64,000 nt of DNA from positions 8,872,498 through 8,936,497 of the forward strand of contig NC_051082.1 of NCBI RefSeq assembly GCF_004664715.2, written 5' to 3'. The stretch is from Peromyscus leucopus. Taxonomy: Eukaryota; Chordata; Mammalia; Rodentia; Cricetidae. The translations under genes were made by a program, and so were the position numbers. Below the pieces are notes generated by a model that ran no database searches, was not told the DNA's origin, and was given only the letters and a program-made list of their open reading frames with translations. The first letter of the stretch is position 1, and the number at the start of each line of letters is the position of its first letter. Shown in pieces: positions 23,785-33,456 of the stretch.

Positions 23785-24110
23785 GGGGTCTAGGGAGATG
23801 GTTCAGTCCATAAGTGCTTGTTACAGGATCATGAGGACATTAGTGTGTAACCTTAGTGACTATGTAAAGAACTGGGCGACTGAATGCTGGGGAGGCCGAC
23901 ACAGGTGGATCCCTAGAGCTCAATGGCTAGCCAGCTTAGGTGAATTAGTGATTCCACTAATTCAGTGAGAGACCCTGCCTCAAAAAAAATAAAGTGGAGA
24001 GAAATGGAGACAAGATATCCAACATGCTCTCTGATCTCCACATATTTGTACATATTCACGCATGTGCATTTACGTGTCATTTCCATACACACAAGAGCAC
24101 TATAACACAT
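23785..24110 (+). mobile_element. Diverged B4-like SINE
   Basis: CTAGGGAGATGGTTCAGTCC head and GAGAGACCCTGCCTCAAAAA; the tail has CATTTACGTGTCATTTCC. Confidence 0.6.
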
Positions 24111-24121
24111 CCGTAGATACG

Positions 24122-24153
24122 CACCACCACCACCACCACCACCACCACCACCA
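24122..24153. repeat. (CAC)n microsatellite
   Basis: Ten or so CAC units. Confidence 0.95.
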
Positions 24154-24399
24154 GATGAGAAAACGCAGCTAGGAAATAGCTGTGCCCTGTCACATACATA
24201 GCCACCCTGATCCTTGCCTTATTTATGGGATGGATTTGAAGAGTGGGGAGCTAGTGCCAGGAACACTGACCGAGGAAGCTGCGAGGCTGTAGATTGGTGC
24301 AATTAGACCTGTCATCCCTGAGGCGCATTGGAGAGGCAGTCAGCCTCCAGGAGAAAAGCCCCCCACTGTGCCCTCACTGCTGGCCCCCAACTGTGCATT

Positions 24400-24720
24400 T
24401 TAAGAAGATCTCAAGCCTCAGAGCCTGTCGTTTGAACCCCTTAAGAAGCCATCACTTGGTCTAACTAGTTAATCCCCAAATCTTTATCTAGTTAGATATC
24501 ATTATCTGGAACCAAATTGCAGTAATTAAGTTGGTTTATTTTTTACTGTGAATTTAACGGAAGAAAAAAATGTAATTAACAAAATGTACTAGAGTAAGTA
24601 ATTGGTTTCCCACTAGGCTTTTCATCTATAACATTTTTTTTTCTCCTCAAAGTGAATTTTTTCCTCTTAAAAGTTGGGTTAGGAAGGAAGTTTTAATGAG
24701 CCTTTTATTGGTGACACTGT
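24400..24720. promoter_or_regulatory. Candidate conserved AT-rich non-coding block
   Basis: Unique, repeat-free, AT-rich DNA with many homeodomain-type cores (TAATTA, TAATTAAC, AGTAATTAAG, TAGTTAAT). Intronic; enhancer role is inference from composition. Confidence 0.3.
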
Positions 24721-25117
24721 TGGATTGCGATGGACCCCGCGCTCTCGGACTCCCGCCAATTAGGAGCATCCTGTTGCCAGGGAACCTCATGTTCAGGGAT
24801 GATTAAGAGCATAAAGAAGCTGCTGGAAGTGTACTGAACGCTGCGTTGAGCTTTTCTTGTGTGTGGTAGCGTGCAGTCTTCACAAACACCTTTCCAAATG
24901 GGGGCCATGCTGTCCTGGATCGACCGGTTGAGGAAAGCAGGGCCAGATGGTTGTGAGAAGGTGTACAGCACCTGGTAGTGGCAGAATTGGGGTTTGGACC
25001 AGGGCCATCCTAATGCTGTGGCCGGGGCTTTGAACACAGCAGCCCACAGACCTGGGAGCGAGTTACGCTCAAAGCCTTGCTTCTCTCTATTGCAGATTTA
25101 AACTTAATAAAACCTCT

Positions 25118-25577
25118 CCAGGAACTGGAGAGATGGCTCAGTCCTAAGTGCGTGGCATGCCAACACAAGGACCTGAGTTCAGTTCCCAGAACCGGAATAG
25201 AAAGCTGGGTGTGGTAGTGAATGCCTGTGATCCCAGCACTGGGGATGAATAGACAAGGGGGATCCCTGGAGCTCCCTGGCCAGTCTGGATGAATTGATGA
25301 GTTCCAGGCCAGTGAGAGACCCCCATCTTAAAAAAAATCAAGCTGGGTGTGGTGGCACACACTTTTAATTTCAGCACTCAGGAGCTATACGTAAGCAGAT
25401 TTCTGTGAGTTCAAAGCCAGACTGGTCTACATGGTAAGTCTGAGACCAGCCAGAGCTACGTAGAGAGACCTTGTCTCAGGCAAGCAAGGGGGACATACCT
25501 AAGGAATGATGCCATGGGTTGACCACTGGCACCCACCTGCGTGTGTACATAGGTGTGCATAAGCACAGGCGGACACA

Positions 25578-25628
<51 letters not shown>
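25118..25628 (+). mobile_element. B4 SINE split by a B1
   Basis: Left part 25118-25338 (GGAACTGGAGAGATGGCTCA to GAGAGACCCCCATC) and right part 25490-25628 (GAATGATGCCATGGGTTGACC to (CA)n) flank the B1 at 25339-25489. The (CA)n runs 25580-25628. Confidence 0.75.
25339..25489 (+). mobile_element. B1 SINE nested in B4
   Basis: CTGGGTGTGGTGGCACACAC...CTGGTCTACATGG...GAGACCTTGTCTCAGG. Confidence 0.85.
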
Positions 25629-25631
<3 letters not shown>

Positions 25632-25916
25632 TGCCCACAGGAACACATGCACACAAGAAGGAGAGTAACAGCGAGCGAATCAGTGAACTGGAATCACTTC
25701 TTGGGCTCTGGATGGAGGGGTTAGGGAGGGGACATGGACCTTAAGTGTGAACAACTGGCCAAGGTGTTCTGAGTCATTTGGTTTGTTGTGAAGGGCACAC
25801 TCCCTGGTCAGCCCCTCCCTGTCTACAGGAACCAGCTGACCTAGGCGGGGGACGGTTCACCAGGGCCAGCAAGTAGCCAACCAGTCAAAGCATTGGAATA
25901 AGAAGACTCACTGAGC

Positions 25917-25996
25917 ATTAGGTGTGGGGCTCAGTGTAGAGTGCTTGCTTAGCGTGTACAAGGCTCTGGGTTCGACCCCAGCAATTCAAAAGCAGA
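25917..25996 (+). mobile_element. ID SINE
   Basis: GTGTGGGGCTCAGTGTAGAG and TCTGGGTTCGACCCCAGC keep the tRNA-like A and B boxes. Confidence 0.8.
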
Positions 25997-26139
25997 CCAA
26001 ACCCGCGTTCCTCCAGACACTGTCAATCAAGCTGAGCATCATGCTTCCACACTGAAGCCGGTGATGGAAGACATAAACCATAACACCCGTGAGACACTGG
26101 GCTCCCTCCCTAGCAACAAAGAAAATAAAATGTAGAAAG

Positions 26140-26525
26140 GATTTTTTTCCGTTTATTATTTACTTATTTTTAACTTAAAATTGAGATTATAATGTAACGA
26201 TATCATTTTCCCTTCCCTCCCCTCCCTCCAAACCCTCCCATATACCACACCTTACTGTTTTTCAAATTCATAGCTTCTTTTCCCATTCATTGATATTGCA
26301 TGCATATATGTATATATTCACATCCTTAAATATAACCTGCTCAGTCTGTGTAATGCTACTTGTATGTGTTTCAAGACCGAACATTTGATATTGGATAACC
26401 AATGGGTGTGCTCCTCCCTGGGGAAGACTGTTTCTCCTGCTCTTAGCATCCTGTAGTTCTTTGGGTAGGGTTGAGGCCTCCTGGGCTGTCCCCGGCCACT
26501 TTAACATGTCTGTTGCTGTTGTCCT
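26140..26525 (-). mobile_element. L1 3'-end fragment, probable
   Basis: AACCAATGGGTGTGCTCCTCC and GTAGTTCTTTGGGTAGGG are familiar from rodent L1 3' regions; the TC-rich stretch CCTTCCCTCCCCTCCCTCC also fits. Orientation is likely reverse. Confidence 0.6.
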
Positions 26526-26554
26526 TGTTCACCTTATATTTGGGCAGCACACCT

Positions 26555-26775
26555 AGAGACTAGAGAGATGAACCAGGTCATCTAGGGCTGTATGGTTATG
26601 AGTACCTATTGCCCTTGCAAAACTCTAAAGTTTGGTTCCCAGCACACACATCAGTCAGCTCACAACCGTAACTCCTGAATCTCCGACACCCTCTTCTGGC
26701 CTCCATAGTCATGTGCATATGCCCACACATAGACTTAATTAAAAAATAAAACAAAATTTTAAATAAAATAAAGTT
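26555..26775 (+). mobile_element. B2 SINE
   Basis: CACACATCAGTCAGCTCAC, CACCCTCTTCTGGCCTCC and a tail of AAATAAAA units define B2. Confidence 0.8.
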
Positions 26776-26863
26776 GCCTGTGAAGACCTGAGTTAACACA
26801 GCCCTTGGTCAGTCAAGGGAATGCCAGAGTGCCTTTGTGTTCCTTAAAGAAAAGCCCAGAGAG

Positions 26864-27012
26864 CCCGATGTGGTGGCGCACACCTTTAATCCCAGCACTT
26901 GGGAGGCAGAGGCAGGTGGATCTCTGTGAGTTCCAGGACAGCCTGGTCTACAGAGTGAGTTCCGGGACAGCCAAGGCTACAGAGAGAACCTCTATCTCAG
27001 GAAAAGAGAGAC
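26864..27012 (+). mobile_element. B1 SINE with GA-rich tail
   Basis: GTGGTGGCGCACACCTTTAA...CAGCACTTGGGAGGCAGAG, then GGGA/GA repeats to 27070. Confidence 0.92.
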
Positions 27013-27670
27013 AGGGTGAGGGAGGGAGGGAGGGAGAGAGAGAGAGGGAGAGGAAGAGGGAGAGAGAGAGAAGCCCAGAGGTCACCTTGTGGAGGAGGAA
27101 ACATCCTTTTTATTGAGATATTTCCTGAGGTGAGAGACCTGCCTCTCAGGGAACGGACTTCATTGGCCACAGAATAGCTAGCTCACTGACATGCCAGCCT
27201 CCCCAAGCTCCTCTGCCACCATCCTCACCACTGATGGTGCCTCATGATGGCATTGATGTGCCATCCAGCCACCACCACCCCCATCTGTGGCCAACCTCAG
27301 CACTGGCGTCCTTTCTCCCTTTATTGTCCCGTTGTGATTTATGGGACATGTGGCATGGCAGATATCCATGGAGTAATCCTAGCACTGTGTGCGGATGCTT
27401 GGCGTTCCACATAGACACCCTTCTGTGGGCACAGAGAAAGGGAGGCGCAGCTCGCACTGACTCATCCCACTAGCATAGACTTCGGTCGGTCTTCATCACA
27501 CCACAGTCTCTGTTTCCTTCTGCCGCTCCACACTGTGATTCATCCTTACAGTGCACCGACAGCTATAAAAGTAAAAGCTCCCCACCCCGCTACTCCTCAT
27601 GGGCATGTTATTGGCTTTCGTGATCCTCCCCCATCCATGCATACATAGTGATTTTAAAGACCCCATATCC

Positions 27671-27807
27671 AGCCAGGCGGTGGCGCACGCCTTTAATCCC
27701 AGCACTCGGGAGGCAGAGCCAGGCGGATCTCTGTGAGTTCGAGGCCAGCCTGGGCTACAGAGCGAGATCCAGGACAGGCACCAAAACCACACAGAGAAAC
27801 CCTGTCT

Positions 27808-27811
<4 letters not shown>
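27671..27811 (+). mobile_element. B1 SINE, cricetid-like
   Basis: Young-looking B1 (CCAGGCGGTGGCGCACGCC) with CCAGGACAGGCACCAAAAC near the 3' end, a variant I associate with cricetid rodents. It is followed directly by (CA)n. Confidence 0.93.

Positions 27812-27866
<55 letters not shown>
27812..27866. repeat. (CA)n microsatellite
   Basis: 55 bp perfect CA, seeded at the tail of the B1. Confidence 0.97.
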
Positions 27867-27867
<1 letters not shown>

Positions 27868-28336
27868 ATGTCCATCTTCATCCTGCTTTTTACACTTAAA
27901 GTGATATATTGAGAATTTTTCACGCCACAAAATGTCTTGCAAATATTCTCGAGGTAATACAGCACCCTTCATTTTAGGGAGTTACTATAATACATCTGCT
28001 GGTTACTAGTGAGATGTTATGCTATTTCTACCCTTTTCAGTGTTTTATGTGAGGCCATAGAGAGCAACCTCATGAATAAAGTATTCAAGTATAGTTGTTT
28101 CCTAGAATCATGAGTATAAGGTCAGAGATGGCCACCACCTTGTGTAGAGCTGTATCAGCCTAATGGCTAACTGCTAGAGGGTTTTAGACAAAATAGCAGC
28201 TTCTTGGGTAGAGACCGCAAAGAGAATGGCTAGCCAGGAGGCTACCTCTGTTTGTACGGTGGGTGAAGAGGGAGTTCCTGGGCCACAAATGACACAGTCC
28301 AGCGATGCCTCCTCAACCATGTCCTCTGTCTGACAG

Positions 28337-28466
28337 CACCATCTGGTATGAGCTCCACGCCAGGGAGTGGCCCTTCAAGACTCAACCAGCAGAGGCAATA
28401 ATTTGGCAGATGGGAGCAGGCATGAAACCCAACCTCAGCCAGATTGGAATGGGAAAAGAAATCTCG
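28337..28466 (+). CDS. KSR2: KSR2 coding exon, helices alpha-F and alpha-G
   Basis: This 130-bp exon lies between CTGTCTGACAG and TCG/GTAAGT. Its first base completes the glycine of ALG, then 43 codons follow and end in phase 0. The peptide opens [20 protein letters not shown] and closes [10 protein letters not shown]. It covers the rest of helix alpha-F and helix alpha-G, the surface used by KSR and RAF proteins to bind MEK. The middle reads [11 protein letters not shown]; my recollection of human KSR2 has threonine at the second residue of GAG (GTG), so this may be a species substitution, which an alignment would settle. No frameshift or stop is seen. Confidence 0.96.
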
Positions 28467-30240
28467 GTAAGTCCCAAGAAAGGCGGAGTAAGGGGGACAG
28501 GGAGAGATTCAGACACAGTCCTGGGATTTCTTGGTTCTGCGTGTGAAGGTTATAGAAGCTTTCCCAGAGAGTGACTAAAGTGATCTGCCTGGAGCTTTAA
28601 AGGGCCAGTTCTCAGCACTATGCCTGCAATTCCAGGGGCCTGCCACCAGGGGCGCAGTAACACTTAGTCACCCTCCTGGCAATGGCTTGCTGCTTCAGAT
28701 AAAACAATGAATACCTACCTGGTCTGCTACTTTTTAAACAATATTCATTAAAATATCACAAACAGTATTAGCATTCATTTTTACCTGCATCTAACAATAG
28801 TATTAAACCACTATCTAACTCAGAGTATGCTAGACAGAAACCAAGAGGCCTGACTGTAAACGAACACTGTTCCTCTTGAATACACTGGGGAGAATCCTTT
28901 CTTTTGGTCAGAAGATGGGTAAGTCAGGAAAGCAGTAATTACACCAGGTGTTCATCAGGACCACCTGCCTCCAGGTTCCTCTTCCTGGGCAAGGATATGG
29001 TTGAAATTAGCTTTTCTCCTCTCTAACTTTGATGGACACCTACTAATCGAGTGGGATGTAGCTAGAGACTTCAGGATTTCCTTCCATCTCTCACATTCAA
29101 GAAAAATGCCAAGACACTCCCTGGAGCTACTATTGGTCTTGATATATCTCAGGCCTTGTAGCAGTGAGCCTCCCTAACTTACTAGAGTGGCTAATCAAGA
29201 AAAGAGGAAGGAGGGTGGGTGGGGGATAAGATGAATGGGTGGATAGATAGATAACAGATGAAGCTAAATAAGTGAATTGATTTAGCAGAATGGTTACGGG
29301 GATTCATGCTTTGTGGAGAGTAGATAGATAGATAATTGGATGGAATATTATGTGGATTGTGAGTGATAGATGGTGGTGAGTGGATAGATAGATGAGAGAG
29401 TGGATAATTTATGTGTGGATGAATGGATGGAAATAAGGATGGTGAATGAGGATGAATGGGTTCATGTAGATGGTTGGATGGTTGGATGGATGGATTTTAG
29501 TAAATGAATAGTGGTGTTCATGGGTGACGGGTGAATGAAAAATGATGGGTGCTAGATGAAGGATGAATGAGTTGATATGGGTGGATATGTAGATGGTAGG
29601 CAGATTGATGGATGGATGCATAGGATGGCTGTGTATATGAATGGGTAAGTGATTAGTGAGTGGATGGATGGATGGATGGATGGATGGATGGATGGATGGA
29701 TGGGTGGATGGATGAATGGGTAGGTGGATAGATGGATGGGTAAGTGGGTGGATGGATGGAAGAAAGGAAGATGGATGGATGGATTGATGGATAGGTGGGT
29801 GAGTGGATGGATGGATAGATGGATGGATTGATGGATGGATGGATGGATAGATGGGTAGGTGGGTGGATGGATGGGTGGGTGGAAGGAAGGGAGGGAGGGA
29901 GGAGGGAAGGAAGGAAGGATGGGTAGGTGGGTGAGTGGATGGATGGATGAATGGATGCATGATGGATGGATGGATGGATGGATGAGTTGAGGGATGGATA
30001 GATGGGTGGATGGGTGGGTGGGATGGCTATGTTTTTCAGGGGGTAGATTGACAGTGGCTCCTGAGTGGATGGGTGGATGCTGAGCAAGTGGACGGAAGGG
30101 TGGATGAGGGAGAGATGTGAAGTGGGCTAGATGGGTAGACAAATGGCTAGCCCCAGAGCAATGCCCAGGTGCTGAGACTTGGGTGAGGGCTCAGTAAAGT
30201 CACCACTTAGATCCAGTCATGGCTCGCCGGTTTCTTCTAG
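28467..30240 (+). other. KSR2: KSR2 intron (1.8 kb)
   Basis: Bounded by GTAAGT and TTCTAG. The first 740 bp are unique and AT-rich; nearly all the rest to 30020 is the (GGAT)n-type array. The polypyrimidine tract before the acceptor is short (TTTCTTCTAG). Confidence 0.9.
29210..30020. repeat. (GGAT)n-type tetranucleotide array
   Basis: About 0.8 kb of GGAT units with GGGT, GAAT and GATA variants; the purest part is 29655-30020. Long minus-strand frames reading HPSI repeats are produced by the array and are not genes. Confidence 0.95.
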
Positions 30241-30374
30241 GACATTCTGCTCTTCTGCTGGGCCTTTGAGCAGGAAGAGCGACCCACCTTCACCAAGCTC
30301 ATGGACATGCTAGAGAAACTGCCAAAGCGAAACCGCCGCCTGTCACACCCCGGACATTTCTGGAAGTCTGCAGA
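30241..30374 (+). CDS. KSR2: KSR2 penultimate exon, C-terminal helices
   Basis: This 134-bp exon follows TTTCTTCTAG and ends GCAGA/GTACGT: 44 codons plus two bases. The peptide starts [20 protein letters not shown] and ends [14 protein letters not shown]....RP is the conserved subdomain XI motif at the end of protein kinase domains, and the last part is the basic KSR C-terminal tail. The two leftover bases GA join G from the last exon to give glutamate. The frame does not stop at the donor: it stays open to 30936 in the intron (see findings). A (GGAT)n array ends only about 220 bp upstream of the acceptor. Confidence 0.96.
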
Positions 30375-31016
30375 GTACGTGTTCCCCTCAGCAGCTCCCC
30401 CGCCCCCTGCCTTACCCTTTGACCTTTTACCCTTTGACCTTTGTCTCCTTTTTGCTCTCCTCCTCCAACCCTTCCCTCAGCTGGCCCCGCTCTACATACC
30501 CAGCACCCAGCTGCCACACTTCTCTACCAGGGTCTGTTCGGGGGAGCCCATCATGGCGCTGGGGCCCCAGAGTCCGCCTGAGGCTGGCACAGTGACCTCT
30601 GGCTTGTTTCTTCCTGATGACAGACGTTGTCTCAGTCTAAGCAGCTGTCATGTGATTGGGGTCTCCTCAATGAAGCCTGACTGGCAGGGTTCCTCTCACC
30701 CTCTGCCCACTTTATGGCAGATCTCAGCTCCCAGCATCCTCCATTGCAGAAGTCTTCAGACAGGAAGGGCTCCCAGCTTCTTGTCATCCTCTGCCTCTGC
30801 TCCCTTCTTAGGAGGGTCCATGCCTGTCCTTGCCATTGTCCTAGCTGTAGATCCCTTACTTTTCCCGAGACCAGGAACATGTACCTCACCCCGGGGTCCC
30901 ATCCCCAGGCCTGCCTTCATGATGGAACTCTCTTGAACGTGAGAGAGAGGCTGCTAAGGGAGCCCCGTTTCCTGTTGCCATCCTAGGTACTCTCCAATAA
31001 GCTCCCACAAACTCAG

Positions 31017-31018
<2 letters not shown>

Positions 31019-31056
<38 letters not shown>
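31019..31056. repeat. (CA)n microsatellite
   Basis: 38 bp of CA; followed at 31104-31125 by (GA)n. Confidence 0.95.
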
Positions 31057-31059
<3 letters not shown>

Positions 31060-31449
31060 AACCCAGAAACAGTACTCCACACAAACATACACACATACAT
31101 ACCAGAGAGAGAGAGAGAGAGAGAGATGCACTCAGTTGCATACACACCTCCATACATAGGGATGTTCCATGGAAGTACACCCTAAAGCCTGCTCATGCAG
31201 GCAAATTCAGGTACAAACAGAGCAGTTACATAGAGATACTACTTGGCACGTGAGGACATGTGCACACCCACATGTCTGCCCTATCTGCTCACCAAGCATG
31301 TCTGCACACAAACGTGTAGATGCCGGTACACCATAGGACCCCATGAAGACCTTTAAGGTCCCAGGAGCTGGGCATGTGGAGACAGCCCTGCCCTTGACCT
31401 TCTCGTTGCTTCTCATCCCAGGGGCTCCCCCCTTTTCTTGGACAATTAG

Positions 31450-31550
31450 AAAGAACTCAGAGTCTGCAGTCAGAGGGACACAGGTTGAAATTTCCTCTCT
31501 GCCATTAATAGCCATGCGATTTGGGCGAGTCCACTGGCTTCTCTGAAGTA
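31450..31550 (+). mobile_element. Possible MIR fragment
   Basis: CAGGTTGAAATTTCCTCTCTG...GCGATTTGGGCGAGTCCAC fits the MIR core. Confidence 0.55.
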
Positions 31551-32018
31551 GAATTCCATGCTCTGAACATTGAGGGCAGTGAAAGCCACGGCAGTGATAC
31601 TGTGAGGGACCAGAAAGGTCATGTGTTTCTGGGCACAGTGCCTCTCAGATAACCAATGTTCACTCTGCCCTGACCATCACTGTGGGCCAGGATGAAACAA
31701 GAGCCTTGGACTAGCAGCCTGGTGGCACTTAGAGCCCAGTCATGAAAGAAACATGTAGGAGGCCGCTCAAGCCGGGCACCACTCCGCCTTCTAAGAGTGG
31801 CTTAGGGTATCTGATGCTATAAAACTCAAAGGTCCTTTGGACCAGCACCCAGTGGCCCCTGAGTAGGGCTTGAACTGAGGCAGGATGCCTTTTTCTAGGT
31901 TTTCTAGGTTTTCTGGACAGACTGAAGAGACTAAAGAAACAGGATAAGTTGTGGTCCTGGGTCCCATGATGCTAGAAACCCTATGGAACTTTCCATTCGG
32001 TTTTATCGTTATTCATCT

Positions 32019-32027
32019 TGTGTGTGT

Positions 32028-32083
<56 letters not shown>
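32019..32083. repeat. (TG)n microsatellite
   Basis: 65 bp of TG with one TATG interruption. Confidence 0.97.
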
Positions 32084-32084
<1 letters not shown>

Positions 32085-32261
32085 GGATTCCTGTGGAGAA
32101 TCAGAGCCCATGCTAAAAGGGGACATGTGTGATCATGACATGAGGGTCTGATATGTGATCAGGGTGCCAATGTCAAGTCCACTACACAGGTCTGGCCTCA
32201 CACCAGAGGTCTCTGTCTTCAGCCATGTATCAGGCTTTTCCAAACCTACACCCTGGATTAT

Positions 32262-32375
32262 CTGCTGCCGTGAGGGAGTTCTGTGTTCAAATCTTGACCC
32301 TGAGGCTTGGGCGAACCACATAAACTCCCTGATCCTCAGTTTTTATTTGGGAAAAAGGGTACAAAATGCCCACAG
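32262..32375 (+). mobile_element. MIR fragment
   Basis: TGTGTTCAAATCTTGACCC...AAACTCCCTGATCCTCAG...TTGGGAAAAAGG follows the MIR consensus order. Confidence 0.6.
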
Positions 32376-32572
32376 CTAAACCCCTTCCCAGGCTTAAATG
32401 GACTCAGGAACAGGGCACCATCAGTCCAGAGTCTGGTGCACGGTAGGATCTTGGTTAGTAGAAGTCCCTTCTGCTTGGAAAGGACGGGAGCCCACCGGAG
32501 CAACTGTCATGAAAGATGGCACGATGGTTCCCACATGCCTCTTATCCACCCTGTCTTCTCTCCCCCTTCCAG

Positions 32573-32579
32573 GCTGTGA
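32573..32579 (+). CDS. KSR2: KSR2 terminal coding exon (Leu, stop)
   Basis: After the acceptor CTCCCCCTTCCAG only seven coding bases remain: G completes glutamate, CTG is leucine and TGA is stop. This gives the C-terminus SAEL, matching the family ending as I recall it. The rest of this exon is 3' UTR. Because the coding part is so short, gene predictors may miss it and call an intron read-through end instead. The match in phase and final residues makes the call firm. Confidence 0.92.
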
Positions 32580-33410
32580 CCATGGACATGGGCCAGCGTC
32601 AGCTGACTCGCCCCCAAACCACCTCCTCCTCCCTGCTCTGCCCTCTGCCAGCCCAGGAGGCCCAGGCTTACCACCAGGGGAGTCCCAACACAGCCCAGCC
32701 TGGGAGACCTGTGCGATGACCCGGACGCCGTGGAGGCTGACCGCATCTTGGACTTGTACCCCTTTACTCAGGCAGGATCAGGGACACCCCCCCCCCAAGC
32801 TAGGATCAAACTGGACGAGTGAGGGTCCCGTGCACGGTATGAAGAGCAGCAGACGCAACACAACATCACCGGGCTGTGGAGACCCAGACCTACGGCCCTG
32901 TGGGCAGACTCCCTCCCAGGACCGGCGAGTGTGCATGTGTCTACGTGTGGACAGGACCTCCAGCTTTCTTACCACCCGGACAAGCCTGCCCACCTGTGAA
33001 GTGTCCCAGATGTGCTATCCCAGAACGTAGGACAGGGATGGAACCAGGAACGACATGCCTGCTCCGTTGAGTCAAGGTTCCCAGGCCAAGGTCAGAGTGG
33101 AAAGGGTTAAGGCGAAGCTTGCAAACATCTGTTTGTAGAGGCCCCATTCCAAGCTGGAAGTGACTGCTAGCCCCTGGGTGCACAGCTCCGAAGGACACTA
33201 GGCAGTCCCGTGTGTCGTTTTACTATGGGGCCTCTCTGGGGAGAAAGTCCCCCGGCTTTCCCCTTCATCCTGTCTTGTAAGAACGTTGTTCTGACTCACC
33301 TCACAGCCCACCCTCCCCTGGGCAAATTGGAGGACACCATAGCATCTCAGCTGATATGACATCTGGAGGGTCCTTTGTAGCTCACCATCATTCATGGTAT
33401 ACACACACAC

Positions 33411-33456
33411 ACCACCACCACCACCACCACCACCACCACCACCACCACCACCACCA
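33411..33456. repeat. (CAC)n microsatellite
   Basis: About 15 CAC units, in the inferred 3' UTR, preceded by a short CA run. Confidence 0.95.

Larger units (their letters stand above)
21866..28336 (+). other. KSR2: KSR2 intron (6.5 kb)
   Basis: Bounded by GTAAGT and GACAG. It has an inverted B1 with a CCG run (22030), an inverted ID (22818), a B4-like element (23785), an AT-rich unique block (24400-24720), a B4 split by a B1 (25118-25628), an ID (25917), an L1 3' fragment (26140), a B2 (26555) and two B1s (26864, 27671). The parts 22890-23780 and 27870-28336 are unique, without coding signal. Confidence 0.9.
30375..32572 (+). other. KSR2: KSR2 last intron (2.2 kb)
   Basis: Bounded by GTACGT and CTTCCAG. 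It remains open in the KSR2 frame from 30375 to 30936. It contains a duplicated TTTGACCTTT motif near 30418-30441, (CA)n at 31019, (GA)n at 31104, a MIR fragment at 31450, (TG)n at 32019 and a second MIR fragment at 32262. Confidence 0.9.

Noticed and set aside
25917..25996. tRNA gene
   Set aside because: tRNA-like boxes belong to an ID SINE; no cloverleaf or terminator of a functional tRNA is apparent.
29409..30142. Minus-strand frames of 144-196 residues reading HPSI/HPST repeats
   Set aside because: They are translations of the GGAT array; all three frames are open for the same reason.
30301..30936. 211-residue frame as a separate gene
   Set aside because: Its first part is the KSR2 penultimate exon in the KSR2 frame; the ATG is internal. 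The extension is reported as a finding instead.
32398..33030. 210-residue + frame over the KSR2 last exon
   Set aside because: It crosses the acceptor and is in a different frame from KSR2; no family resemblance.
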